NCBI GenBank assembly: GCA_036897095.1
Contig: JAYMSP010002854.1
Coordinates: 1-22,207 of the forward strand
Reading direction: 5' to 3'
DNA: 22,207 nt
Source of the DNA: Plantago elongata
Lineage: Eukaryota; Streptophyta; Magnoliopsida; Lamiales; Plantaginaceae
Under the pieces are notes generated by a model, which was given only the letters and a program-made list of their open reading frames with translations, ran no database searches and was not told the origin of the DNA. Positions 7,613 to 16,985 of this stretch are shown here, one piece after another. Numbering within the stretch: position 1 is the stretch's first letter; every line of letters begins with the position of its first letter. A program made the position numbers and the translations under genes.

Positions 7613-9424
7613 ATGAGCAAAAAGGACGCAAAAATGGTGGCTGAGCCTTGGATTTTGAAAATGGGTCATCAGGTTAGTACCAATTTAAAGAATGCTTTGT
7701 ATCTCGAGAATTCCAGTAAAACCAACAACACCCAGGTGAAGGTTAAGGAAACAATTGGGATACTTTCTTTTGAAGTTGCTAATGTCATGTCCAAGATTAT
7801 TCATTTGCACAAATCCTTGTCTGATAATGAGATGTTTAAGCTTAAAAATGAGATCTTTAAGTGTGAGGGGATTGTTACTCTTGTGTCTAGTGATGAGAAC
7901 AAGCTTCTTGAGCTTGCGCTTGTGGAAAAGATTGATGATTTGAACAGGGTTGCTAGTGTGGTGTCGAGGTTAGGTAGGAAATGTACTGTCCCTGCTTTGC
8001 AAGGTTTCGAGCATGTGTATTCGGATATAGTTTCGGGGAGGATTGATGTTCTGGAGCTTGGGTTTCTGGTGAAGGATATGGATGCGATGGTGCGTAGGAT
8101 GGAGCGGTATGTGAATTCCACGGCGAGTTTGTATAATGAGATGGAGGTGATGAATGAGCTTGAGATTGCTACCAAGAAGTTTCAGCAGAACCACCATGAG
8201 GAGAGTCGGAAGGCGTACGAGCAGAAGTTGTTGTGGCAGAAGCAAGATGTGAGGCATTTGAGGAACGTATCGCTCTGGAACCAGACGTATGATAAAGTTA
8301 TGGAGCTGTTGGCTAGGACCTTGTGTACTATTTATGCACGCGTGTATGTTGTCTTTAGGGATATGCGGTCGAATGGGGATGTTTCAGCCACTAGGTCGTC
8401 TCAAGTTAGTTTTTGTAGAAGTGCGAAGTCTGCGAAGCAAAAATCCGGTTTGTCAAAGTCCATGTCGATGAAGAGTAATGGTTATGGTCATTCTGGGCCA
8501 ATGGGGAGAAAGGGTTTGGAGAACAAGAGAACGGGAAGTTTTAACATCAAGACAGGGATGCAGAGAGCTGAAGGAGGCTTGTTTGGTCCGGATGATTTTA
8601 ATTTTGCATGTGGTATTGGTCCGGGAAGGATGTTCATGGAATGTTTGAGTCTCAGTACCTCTGGTTCGAAAGTTGAGGATGGCAATGATGATGATCGTGT
8701 TACTTACGATGATCAAAGCAGTCAGATTTCTGGTTGTTTTAGTGTTGCAAGTGGTTTGAGGAGAGAATATCCCGCTCTTTCTGGTTGCTTTATGCATGCG
8801 ATCAACGGTGATCCTTTTGGTGGAGACCAAAGCCATTTGCAGAACAGTTCTCCAAACGGGTCTAAGTTTGGGCCACGGAGTAGGTTACTGGTTTATGCGC
8901 ATCCTAACTCTATAGGAGGTTCTGCTTTGGCTTTGCACTATGCCAATGTTATCATTGTCATTGAGAAATTACTTCGATACCCTCATCTTGTCGGTGATGA
9001 AGCCAGAGATGATTTGTATCAGATGCTCCCAACCAGCCTAAGAAAGACCCTGAAGATTAGCTTGAAGTCTTATGTTAAAGACGTTGCTATTTATGATGCA
9101 CCTCTTGCCCATGATTGGAAGGAAAGACTCGATGCAATGCTCAAGTGGCTTGCACCGCTAGCTCATAACATGATCAGGTGGCAGAGCGAGCGCAACTTCG
9201 AACAGCAGCAGATTGTCACGAAAACCAATGTTCTTCTGCTGCAGACTTTGTATTTTGCTGATAGAGAAAAGACTGAGGCAGCCATATGTGAGATACTTGT
9301 TGGTCTCAATTACATTTGTCGATACGAGCAGCAACATAATGCATTGTTGGACTGTGCGAGTAGTTTCGATTTCGAAGACTGCATGGAGTGGCAATCACAA
9401 TTTAGTGGTCCGTTTCGTAATTAA
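7613..9424 (+). CDS. DUF3475/DUF668 domain protein (PSK SIMULATOR-related, Arabidopsis At5g04550-like)
   Basis: This is an uninterrupted 603-codon ORF. Residues about 48-110 (IGILSFEVANVMSK, then KLVSSDEN-like LVSSDENKLLELALVEKIDDL) match DUF3475. Residues about 435-535 (GGSALALHYANVIIVIEKLL, LPTSLRKTLK, DAPLAHDWKERLDAMLKWLA) match DUF668. Between them are FEHVYSDI, FLVKDMDAMVRRMERYVN, the coiled-coil-like QKLLWQKQDVRHLRN and a Ser/Gly-rich, probably disordered linker (about 255-430). Arabidopsis relatives include the PSI proteins linked to phytosekokine-signalling and growth; length and lack of introns fit the At5g04550-type branch. No N-terminal Met-Gly myristoylation site is present. ATG at 7613 is the first in frame; ATG at 7634 (MVAEPWILKMG) is an alternative because family similarity begins there. 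No membrane segment or catalytic site is visible, and the biochemical function is unknown. Confidence 0.95.
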   Translation: MSKKDAKMVAEPWILKMGHQVSTNLKNALYLENSSKTNNTQVKVKETIGILSFEVANVMSKIIHLHKSLSDNEMFKLKNEIFKCEGIVTLVSSDENKLLELALVEKIDDLNRVASVVSRLGRKCTVPALQGFEHVYSDIVSGRIDVLELGFLVKDMDAMVRRMERYVNSTASLYNEMEVMNELEIATKKFQQNHHEESRKAYEQKLLWQKQDVRHLRNVSLWNQTYDKVMELLARTLCTIYARVYVVFRDMRSNGDVSATRSSQVSFCRSAKSAKQKSGLSKSMSMKSNGYGHSGPMGRKGLENKRTGSFNIKTGMQRAEGGLFGPDDFNFACGIGPGRMFMECLSLSTSGSKVEDGNDDDRVTYDDQSSQISGCFSVASGLRREYPALSGCFMHAINGDPFGGDQSHLQNSSPNGSKFGPRSRLLVYAHPNSIGGSALALHYANVIIVIEKLLRYPHLVGDEARDDLYQMLPTSLRKTLKISLKSYVKDVAIYDAPLAHDWKERLDAMLKWLAPLAHNMIRWQSERNFEQQQIVTKTNVLLLQTLYFADREKTEAAICEILVGLNYICRYEQQHNALLDCASSFDFEDCMEWQSQFSGPFRN

Positions 9425-10507
9425 TTTCTCTTTTTCTTAATTAACGGCTTTCCTGTCATGAAAATGGTTGCAACATCGTCTGTTACGTGAACGCTTTTGT
9501 GAAACTTCCATTGATATAAAGTCTGAAGCAAAAGGGTGCATGTAACAAGAAATTTCGGACGTAAGCGAGTTTTCTCAACTTTCTGTACTAGTATGATACT
9601 CATGCAGATTTTAGCTCTTTTGGAGATTGTGAATATCAGAGCATAGTAAATCAGATCATTTCGATTTGTAGACAGACTTCGGTCATGTACATGTTTGATT
9701 GTGACACATGATTAATTATCATGATTAAAATTTATCAACATTGGCTTTCAGGTAGACTTTATCTTCGAGTAACATTGCTTACATCGATTACATGTATTTT
9801 TGTCGAAATGGTCCTCTTTTGATTGCTCCTGCCCCTGAAACTCTTCGTAAGGTCAGTACTTTATCTGCTGCTCTTAAATTTCCAAGTGCCTCTGTTTATA
9901 GGCTAGTATTGCCTGATTTTGTCAATGTTTGGATATGTTGATTTGCTCAGAGCCTCCACAAGTAATTGTATGTGGAGGTGCTTAGTTTTTTATCTTCTTT
10001 TTTTCTGTTAAACCACGGACAGTCATTTATCATTTGATGTTTTTGGAGGAGACGAAATTCATTTTCGATATCATGTTCTTCGGAGACACTAAAAATCAGC
10101 TATGATAGATACTTAAGAATGTTGCATGTACTGTAACTGTGTATAATTTTGTAATGACTATGTTTACATGAGAAGGTTTCCTCTTTATAATTTCAGCAGT
10201 TGGCCTGATTCAGGGTATGATTGGCGATCCATTAAGAAGTGAACCATTATGAGATGCATAAGATTGAGACCTGGTAATAATCAGATTCCAGCCCCATATA
10301 CCTGTCCCTCATTTTTCAATTTTCACCCCAAGTTGAATATGCTACACCAAATTTTGCTCACTTTTTTGTTTGTTTGTTTTTTATTAAGCTTCTGACTATA
10401 AATATTGTTTTGTGTGCATAAAATCATCCCAATAAAGACATAAGTCTAATACTTTTACGACAAATGAAATATTAATTACAACTATAATCAGCGAATCTAA
10501 AATCCTA
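9425..10507. other. 3' UTR and downstream intergenic DNA
   Basis: No further gene is recognised. The first few hundred bases are presumably 3' UTR. No strong polyadenylation signal was identified near the stop; an AATAAA lies far downstream near 10432. A short hairpin is present at 9953-9978. The right border is the first inverted transposon end at 10508. Confidence 0.55.
9953..9978. repeat. Short hairpin
   Basis: CCTCCACA (9953-9960) pairs with TGTGGAGG (9971-9978) around a 10-base loop. The pairing extends outward with a bulge. It could be part of a long 3' UTR or chance. Confidence 0.5.
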
Positions 10508-12642
10508 GCGTTTGTTTGGTTCGTCAAAGCCGGCTTTAGAGACGTGTCAAGCCAAAATCATCCGATTTGTTTTGCATTTTGCAGTGGAATTTGGGGGGAC
10601 TAGCTACCCGAAATTTAAGGATGAACAGCGTCGTGATTGGTCGAAAATATCTTCGTCGTCACGAAAACTGGATTTCGTAAAATCCACAATTCTGGTGGGC
10701 TTGGAACTCAAACCCATTTGACATCAGAATTGGCCCATGTGCAGTCACATGTGTGGCCCAACATGATGCTTGGACAATGCAGGACCCAAATTGATAAATG
10801 GTCTTTGAACTAACCCTCCCTATTCATTGAGATAACAAATTAATCTATTTTAATCAAATAAAATCATACTAAATAGGCATTTGAGGATTGGAACGGGCTG
10901 ATAATCGAATTGTTTAAATGAACAAATTAAGGGAAAGACAAACTGTTTCCACCATCAAGAAGTCCATGAATCTATCTTTCGTTTTAATCAGCCAAGTGAC
11001 CCTAAGTATTTCATTATCTCAAGTTAATTAATGTGAATAGGTTAATGTCAATTCCTACAAGTAATTGTAACTGGATTAATTAAGATCTTTGTTAAAGGTG
11101 AGATAAATATTATTAAACACAAGACATATTTAAATTATTTAGATAAATAATTTAAAATTTAATGTATTGCAATTGAATCCTAAAGACTTAAAATTACAAA
11201 AAAAAATTCTAATAATACAAACAAATTATACAACACCTTAATTCTTCAACCTTCATTATCATTTAAGATAGAATAATTCCAACTGATTAAGGTTAATTTC
11301 TTCTTTTACTCACCGATCCTACCAAGATGAGGGTCGGGCAAATCGAAGATTGGCATTCTTTTCTTTTTATTTTTCTTTTTTTTACTCTTTCAAATAATTT
11401 TTGGATCGACTTTTTTTAAAAGTCACTAATCACATTAGGTTGCTTGCTAAAGCATGCCCAACGGTTCCACCTATTTTTAATTCAAATACCATCTTGTAAT
11501 TTGTATGCATCTTTAATTTAATGAGTTAATGAATTCATCGTTTCTACGAAATCGACCACAACACAGCTATTTTTTTACTTAAAAGATAACATTTTGACCG
11601 CAACATGTGAAGGCATTTTCATCAACACGCTTTCTGAAGATTTCAACCGTTTCTTGATGTTGAGGGAGAGGTATCAACAATTATCAGAAAAACAACAACC
11701 AGGTTGGGCCTACTGCTCCATGCCCAACATGATTTGGAGATGGAACAGGATCATCAAGCAACATTCCGTTTTAAATTCGTGGAGAATGTCCGACTAATTC
11801 CTACGAATTTGTAGGTTTTTCCGCAACACAATCTAGCTAAATAAAAAACCTACGTAATAAGTGCAATTCAATGTTTTCCCATCAATTCACCACACCTTAC
11901 ACGATGAAAACTCAAAATAAACTCACAACGTAAAATTTGTCAAAAATATTTATGTACGATATCACCGTTTCAATAATTTACGTACATAAATTTGATTAAC
12001 ATAATAAATAATCTTATACTCCCCCGTCCCAGAACAAATATCCATTTTGACTTTTTTCGGTCAACAACATTTAACTTTGACTCGAATTAACTCCTAAATC
12101 TTATATGTAAATTGTTCAATTCAATCATATAATGAAACTTTACTTCCTAAAGTTTTATTATATGTTTGAATTGAACAATTTACATTTACGATTTAGGAGT
12201 AGATTCGAGTCAAAGTTAGATGATGTTGACCGAAAAAAGTCAATAAGGTCATTTGTTCTGAGACGAAGAAAGTAATTAATTTCATTTCAATAAACTCCTT
12301 TTAAAAAATTCAATTTTTAATTTTACTGAAGTTCACGTTTCTTTGTCTTTCAATACTACATGCATGGAGTTTATAATATATTTTTTCACAAACTAAAATT
12401 GAGAAGGACATGGACATTTTGTAGTAGTGGACTTTGCAAATAACACCAACCCCAAATCCACCAAACCAAACAACATACAATATAAATGGTCTTGGACCAA
12501 ATCCAACTCAAGCCCATGTCAAATTAGTGAACCTAACAGAATTGAAGCCCAAAGTCACAACTTTAAGGGCAAAAAAACAAAATTCGATTTTGTATTTTTA
12601 ACCCCAAAACAAAGTCCAAAACAAGACGAGCCGAACGAAGCA
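10508..12642 (+). mobile_element. Element A: non-autonomous TIR DNA transposon (PIF/Harbinger-like ends)
   Basis: The left end GCGTTTGTTTGGTTCGTC resembles the reverse complement of the right end, TGCTTCGTTCGGCTCGTC. These ends belong to the GGCnTnGTTTGG type seen in Tourist/PIF-Harbinger elements. The flanks are CTA and TAA, so any 3-bp duplication has decayed. The outer 238 bases (10508-10745) and inner half (about 11690-12642) align in reverse complement with element B. The middle (10746-11690) is unrelated AT-rich DNA with no coding signal. A Stowaway MITE is nested at 12019-12272. No transposase is present. The hAT superfamily is an alternative; its 8-bp duplication was not seen. Confidence 0.65.
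12019..12272. mobile_element. Stowaway-type MITE (Tc1/mariner) nested in element A
   Basis: It starts CTCCCCCGTCCCAGAACAAAT at 12019, close to the plant Stowaway consensus, and ends ATTTGTTCTGAGACGAAGAAAG. TA dinucleotides flank it at 12017-12018 and 12273-12274. The whole 254 bases fold back on themselves (TCGGTCAACA/TGTTGACCGA, TGAATTGAACAATTTACAT and its partner). The sister arm has the uninterrupted target at 13389-13390, confirming insertion and the duplication. Confidence 0.92.
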
Positions 12643-12724
12643 TAAGAGGTTGATCTAGAAGAATAGAGCTAGAAAATGGCTTGGGAAATAGGAAGTCCGG
12701 TCCAACACCTATACAAGCTTTTGA

Positions 12725-12964
12725 CTTTGTCAACTTTCTTTATATCAATTTCCTCTACTTGATAAAAATTCGTCCTCATATTATATAAATGCAGAAGAAC
12801 AACACCAAAAGGATGATATCATATACCGCGAACCAGACCAATTATTGGACTACTCAGTCAAGCATCACATGACCTCCTGGATCGAACAAAAGTCTCACCA
12901 GCACCCTCAAAGAGTTATGCGCCGTACCTATAAGGATATTTTGACCAAAATAAATGTAAGCTAA
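12725..12964 (+). CDS. Coding-like ORF of unknown family in the spacer between elements A and B
   Basis: An open frame of about 79 codons with no in-frame ATG near its start covers much of the spacer. It includes EEQHQKDDIIYREPDQLLDY and MTSWIEQKSHQHPQRVMRRT. Codon use looks less AT-driven than in the flanks. A consensus splice donor GTAAGC falls at 12956 directly after KIN in phase 0, and an acceptor-like ATGCAG at 12794 could open the exon. A separate ATG at 12676 starts MAWEIGSPVQHLYKLLTL in another frame. I recognise no family; it may be an exon of a host gene or chance. Confidence 0.3.
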   Translation, partial: LCQLSLYQFPLLDKNSSSYYINAEEQHQKDDIIYREPDQLLDYSVKHHMTSWIEQKSHQHPQRVMRRTYKDILTKINVS

Positions 12965-13771
12965 AGCTTCATTATACTTCAAGATCTTCACCCCACATAA
13001 AACAAAACAAAACAATTAGGCTTCGTTTGGTTAGTCGGTTTTTTGGCTTCGTTTTGGGGTTAAAAACATAAATCCGGATTTTTTTTAGCCTTAGAGTTAT
13101 GGCTTTGGGCTTCAAATCGAATTTGGTATAGTTTTTTGTGTTGGGCTTAGAGTTGGATTTGATCCAAGACCATGTATAACGTTTGGTGTTTGGTTTGGTG
13201 GATTTGGGGTTGGTGAATTATTTGCAAAGTCCACTATATACTACAAATTGTCCATTTTCTTCTTAATTGTAGTTTGTGAATAAATTTTTATAAATTTGAT
13301 TTATGTGGTATTGAAAGACAAGAAACGTGAATTTGACTAAAATTGAAGATTGAATTTTTTTAAAGGAATTCGTTGAAATGAAATTAATTATAAAATTATT
13401 TATATGAATAATCAAAATGCAACACTATTTGTACATAAATAATTTTGACAAAATTTACGTTGTTTGACTTTATTTAAATTTTCGTCGTGTCAGGTGTGGT
13501 GAATTGAGGGGAAAACATATAAATGCACTTGTGAGAGGGGACATAATAACAAACAGTAGAGAAGTTCATATTACATACGCGACCTAGTGACGACGTACAT
13601 AGCAAAAGAGAGCACACAGACAATATTGAAAAGTACATATTACGTAGGTTTTTTATTTAGCTACAAACCCGTTGGAAGTCGGACATTCTCCATAATTCAA
13701 AATGGAATGTTGCTTGATGATCCTGTTCCATCTCCAAATCATGGTGGACCTGGAGCAATAGGCCCAGCCTG

Positions 13772-13789
13772 GTTGTTGTTGTTGTTGTT
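13772..13789. repeat. (GTT)6 microsatellite
   Basis: Six GTT units lie inside element B, at the edge of the region shared with element A, where the matching place has a shorter CAACAACA run. Confidence 0.85.
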
Positions 13790-13810
13790 TTGGGCATTGG
13801 GGAAGAACGG

Positions 13811-14113
13811 TCAACTTTCGAACCTGGAGCTTTGAATACAACGGAAACTAAGCATGGATGAGTTTGAATCATCATCAACAACCAAGGGATAATTTATGTG
13901 CATACCTGTGGTGTTGAATTGGTCTCTATTAAAAGTGTGGCCACCGTAAAAAGAAAACCTTGGTTTAGCCGGGTCCGCAGCCACAACCCATGCAGGATTC
14001 CAGAGAACACACGGCGGGGCGGGATCGGTAGCCAAACGACGTGCAATAGGCTGACGGTGAGTTGATGTTTCACCTTCCTTGCCACGTCCTCCAATCAACC
14101 CACAAACAAGCAT
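13811..14113 (-). pseudogene. Exon-like ORF carried inside element B (possible captured gene fragment)
   Basis: A minus-strand ORF of about 100 residues includes GGRGKEGETSTHRQPIARRL, PPCVLWNPAWVVAADPAKPR and FSFYGGHTFNRDQFNTTG. It is richer in GC than the rest of the element. A T-rich tract ending ACCTAG near 14190 resembles a splice acceptor, and CACAG/GTATGC near 13912 resembles a donor, so an exon of roughly 280 bases is plausible. The segment is absent from element A. I do not recognise the protein. It could be a host exon captured by the element, as in Pack-TIR transposons, or a remnant of the element's own gene. Confidence 0.35.
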
Positions 14114-15365
14114 CTTCCAATGCTCTTCTTGGGTTTAAGTGGTGTTCCATCTTGGGAAGAACTAATCGTGATGTCAGAAACATTCTAGGTAAAATCGTTA
14201 TAAAAAAAAAAAGATCGATCTCTAGCTTAGTTCTAAAAATTAAGTAACGAAAGGAATTCATATTCGCCTTATCGAAGAATTTTATACATTATGATTAACT
14301 CATAGTTTTAGGGGAAAATTAAAATGAATGATAAATTATTAAAATGTGGTGAAAGTTGTACTTGTGATGAGAAAATGTGTCATAATGTGTAAAAGTAATA
14401 CTTCTTTATTATTTGTTTTCTAGGAGAGTGTTATTTTTAGGTGATGTATGAAATTTTATATGACAACTAAAAACAAGAGTGGTTGACATTCTATGATGAT
14501 GGCCTATATGTTATTTTCCTTTTATGAAAGAGTTCAATCAATTGTCAATATTTTTACAAGTATATACTATAAATAGTTATTAATAGTCATCATATTAAAA
14601 GACAAAAATAGTTCTTGACTAATAGTCTTATATTTTGGTTTCAAATCAACTCCAAAATAATGAAATGAGGAAGGTATAAAGTGAAGTGTTGTTATGCACA
14701 GTGCATAATCAACAGTTTTAACCATGTTTCATCAGGTTTTACTTAGGCTACACATGGGCATTTCTGATGTGGACTGACTTTCAGCCCTAAGCCCAGCAGA
14801 AAATTGAGTTTTGTGAAATTCAATTTTCATGCCACGTAGACATTTTCGACCAATCATGTCGCTGCCCCACTCCAAAACTCGGGTAGCTATCCCCACCAAA
14901 ACCCACTGCAAAATGCGAAACAAACTGAAATTTTCGGAACTGGAAACTTCTCTAAGACCGGGTATACGCGAACCAAACAAAGCGTTATTGTGCGATTAGC
15001 TTGACAATTATTATCTCTCTCCTTATGGTGCCCACCAGGATTAAAAAACATACATTACAAACTACTGACAAATCAAATTACGTAATACTTATGAAGATCT
15101 TGAACTAGATTAACTCGTACGAATAATTTCAATGGCTTAAAACCTAATACATGAATCTTTACATAAATGCCGCATTTAAGATGAAATTGGCTACTTGTGG
15201 TTATGCAAATAACATACGAAATCATTGTCGGTGAAGGAATATACATAACATTGATAGAGAAAAACTTCTCACTATAATAACGGGGCTTGTTTTTGCTAAA
15301 CAAGATGGTATTACTACACTCCTGATCCAAACTGATTCTCTTTACGCTTGTTTATGCATTAACAG

Positions 15366-15662
15366 GAAGGCAACCCGACATGGATCTACCAGAAGCTAGT
15401 AATTGAAATCCAGGAACTTATTAGTCAACTTGAAGAAGATGCGCGTGTTTCTTTTTTCTACAGGGAGGCAAATTTAGTTGTGAACTTGCTTGCTAAGGAA
15501 GGAACTAATCAAACATATGAACAAAAAAATGTAGAAGAAGGCACAATCCTTAACCAAAAGAGAATGAAAAAGAAATCCTTAACCATGTTCGTTCTAGTTT
15601 TCAGTGTTGTAATAACAAGATTTATATTTGGGACATATGCCCTTTGTGGCTATCAAATGTAA
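15366..15662 (+). pseudogene. RNase H-like (RVT_3) C-terminal exon fragment with hydrophobic tail
   Basis: The frame starts after an acceptor-like TTAACAG (ends 15365; an in-frame TAA sits just before it) and reads GNPTWIYQKLVIEIQELISQ, then RVSFFYREANLVVNLLAKEG and on to TAA at 15660. The YREAN..V..LAKEG pattern is the end of the RNase H-like domain found in plant LINE-derived proteins; the usual Ala-Asp (ADxLA) is Val-Asn. A basic stretch and a hydrophobic C-terminus (FVLVFSVVITRFIFGTYAL) follow, which looks like a membrane segment and is unusual for this family. It is distinct from the LINE at 16620-20287. It may be the last exon of a host gene or a stray fragment. Confidence 0.55.
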
Positions 15663-16619
15663 TAGCTAGTGATATGTTATCTAATATCAATGTTCGTATC
15701 GTAAAAAATAAGGTTTGGGATCAGTTGTACTCCTCCGTTGACTAATAAGAAGTATGTTTTATGTTCAAAAATAATATTGTTAGAGAAAGCGTGAACAAAC
15801 ATATACATCGAATTGCGAAAGAATTATGAATTAGATCAAATGAATCTCTAATCTTCGAACTTATGAGATGACAAAGTGAGAAACCAAGCTCCACATAAAA
15901 TTCAATTATAGGGTTCTTTCAGCAGTTGACATTAATTTGAATAGAGTATGCATGAAGAAAAAAGACTAATACATACACACACACACACACACAATGAAGA
16001 TGTGTCTCGAACAATTTCCCAATACCATTATGCTTCCTAACATGCAGACACACCCTTAATTTATGAGTGGAGACGAATCTCGGTCTCTTATGTTCACCAA
16101 ATTCAACTCGTAGTCTGGAGACGCGTCTTGGCCTGGAAATTGAGACGTGTCTCCAATGAAAACCGCAAAAAGTCATGATCTTCATGGGAATCGATATCGG
16201 ATTCTTCAAAAGCGTCATTTTTCCTCTGATTCACATCTAAAAATAGGAAAACCTACACAAACTGAAAACATAGAGACTTGAAATTATCACCGATAAACTT
16301 GTATAGACCGAATCCAATTGGAGTGCGAGTATAGATCCGGTATAATTCAAACACGGGCCATTTATGCTCACCCTACTTAACAAAGTGTATAAGATCTTGA
16401 ATAAGTGGTGCAGTGAGTTATATTAGGGCTCCTTAGAGGTTAGATTACTTGTTCGTTATAGAACAACAACATATAATTTTACTAGCAAGTAATAAATATG
16501 TGTATGGTATGTCCGTATTAATTAACATGTGTGAGTTATTTATGGGTTGATCTCATTGTCCAATAAGCTTAGGGAGTTAGACGGCCCTCAATGGGCACGC
16601 CATTACGAGCCGGCGTGAG
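15663..16619. other. Intergenic DNA with a microsatellite and GAGAC/GTCTC palindromes
   Basis: No gene recognised. An (AC)n microsatellite lies at 15975-15993. Between 16003 and 16153 the word GAGAC/GTCTC recurs in inverted pairs. 16430-16619 may contain highly diverged 5' sequence of the LINE that follows. Confidence 0.5.
15975..15993. repeat. (AC)n microsatellite
   Basis: About nine AC units form an uninterrupted run on the plus strand. Confidence 0.9.
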
Positions 16620-16670
16620 GTCATTGCAAGTCGCTATATTCCATGCCGTAATTATTTTAGCTGCTGCCAA

Positions 16671-16985
16671 TACCCGTTTACTTGGAACAATAAACGGGAG
16701 GTGCCCAACAATACCAAGCTGCAGTTAGACATAGGAGTTGTGAATTCACTATGGATGAAAGTCTTTCCCAATATATCAATTAAACACCTCACTGTTAGGA
16801 GATCTGACCATTTAGCCTTAGTCGCCTCTCTGTTCCCTTCACAATCGACTAACCCACAACAGCCCTTTACCCGTTCCCACTCTCAGCCAGCTACTGCCAG
16901 TTGGCCTCACCCCAATTCCCGTCCCGCCAACCAACATACCCAACCGTCATTATTTATGATTCCGGTCCAAGCCCTTTTGATTTGA
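16671..16985 (+). pseudogene. LINE endonuclease C-terminus
   Basis: The frame reads YPFTWNNKREVPNN, KLQLDIGVVNSLWMKVFPN and HLTVRRSDHLALVASL. These match the end of the LINE endonuclease/exonuclease/phosphatase domain (FTW..N, LDR....N..W...FP, SDH.P). The SDH motif holds the catalytic Asp-His pair. The usual LDR is LDI. The frame ends at 16985, and the polyprotein continues in the next frame. Confidence 0.85.

Larger units (their letters stand above)
10508..14984. repeat. Large inverted repeat (arms about 2 kb, spacer 12643-13018)
   Basis: Elements A and B face each other. Matching pairs include 10508-10745 with 14748-14984, about 11690-11790 with 13683-13790 (sharing GATTTGGAGATGGAACAGG), and 12370-12642 with 13019-13300 (sharing GGTCTTGGA.CAAATCCAACTC). 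Unmatched middles would form an internal loop. A transcript through both arms could fold into a long hairpin. Confidence 0.85.
13019..14984 (-). mobile_element. Element B: inverted sister copy of element A, TTA target duplication
   Basis: It begins GGCTTCGTTTGGTTAG at 13019 and ends CGAACCAAACAAAGCG at 14984, giving imperfect terminal inverted repeats. It is flanked on both sides by TTA (13016-13018 and 14985-14987), the duplication expected for PIF/Harbinger insertions. Its inner half (13019 to about 13790) and outer 237 bases (14748-14984) are the reverse complement of element A. The middle (about 13790-14747) differs and contains an exon-like ORF. It has no transposase, so it would need one supplied in trans. 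Confidence 0.7.

Noticed and set aside
7801..8836. Minus-strand ORFs within the DUF668 gene
   Set aside because: Antisense shadows of a clear conserved coding sequence.
13653..13881. Overlapping minus-strand ORFs containing QQQQQPGWAYCS or TTTTTTRLGLLL
   Set aside because: Created by the GTT microsatellite and by a segment shared with element A, where stops occur at matching places; no coding support.
10508..14984. Single Mutator-like element with 238-bp terminal inverted repeats
   Set aside because: No 9-bp duplication at the outer flanks (TAAAATCCTA side versus TTATTGTGC side); element B alone has matching TTA flanks and its own inner end, so two copies explain the pattern better.
15730..15760. 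TACTCCTCCGTTGAC, similar to a Stowaway MITE end
   Set aside because: No matching inverted end with TA was found nearby, unlike the clear MITE at 12019-12272.
15919..16218. Minus-strand ORF of 99 codons with a Cys-Val repeat
   Set aside because: The repeat comes from the (AC)n microsatellite; no family resemblance.
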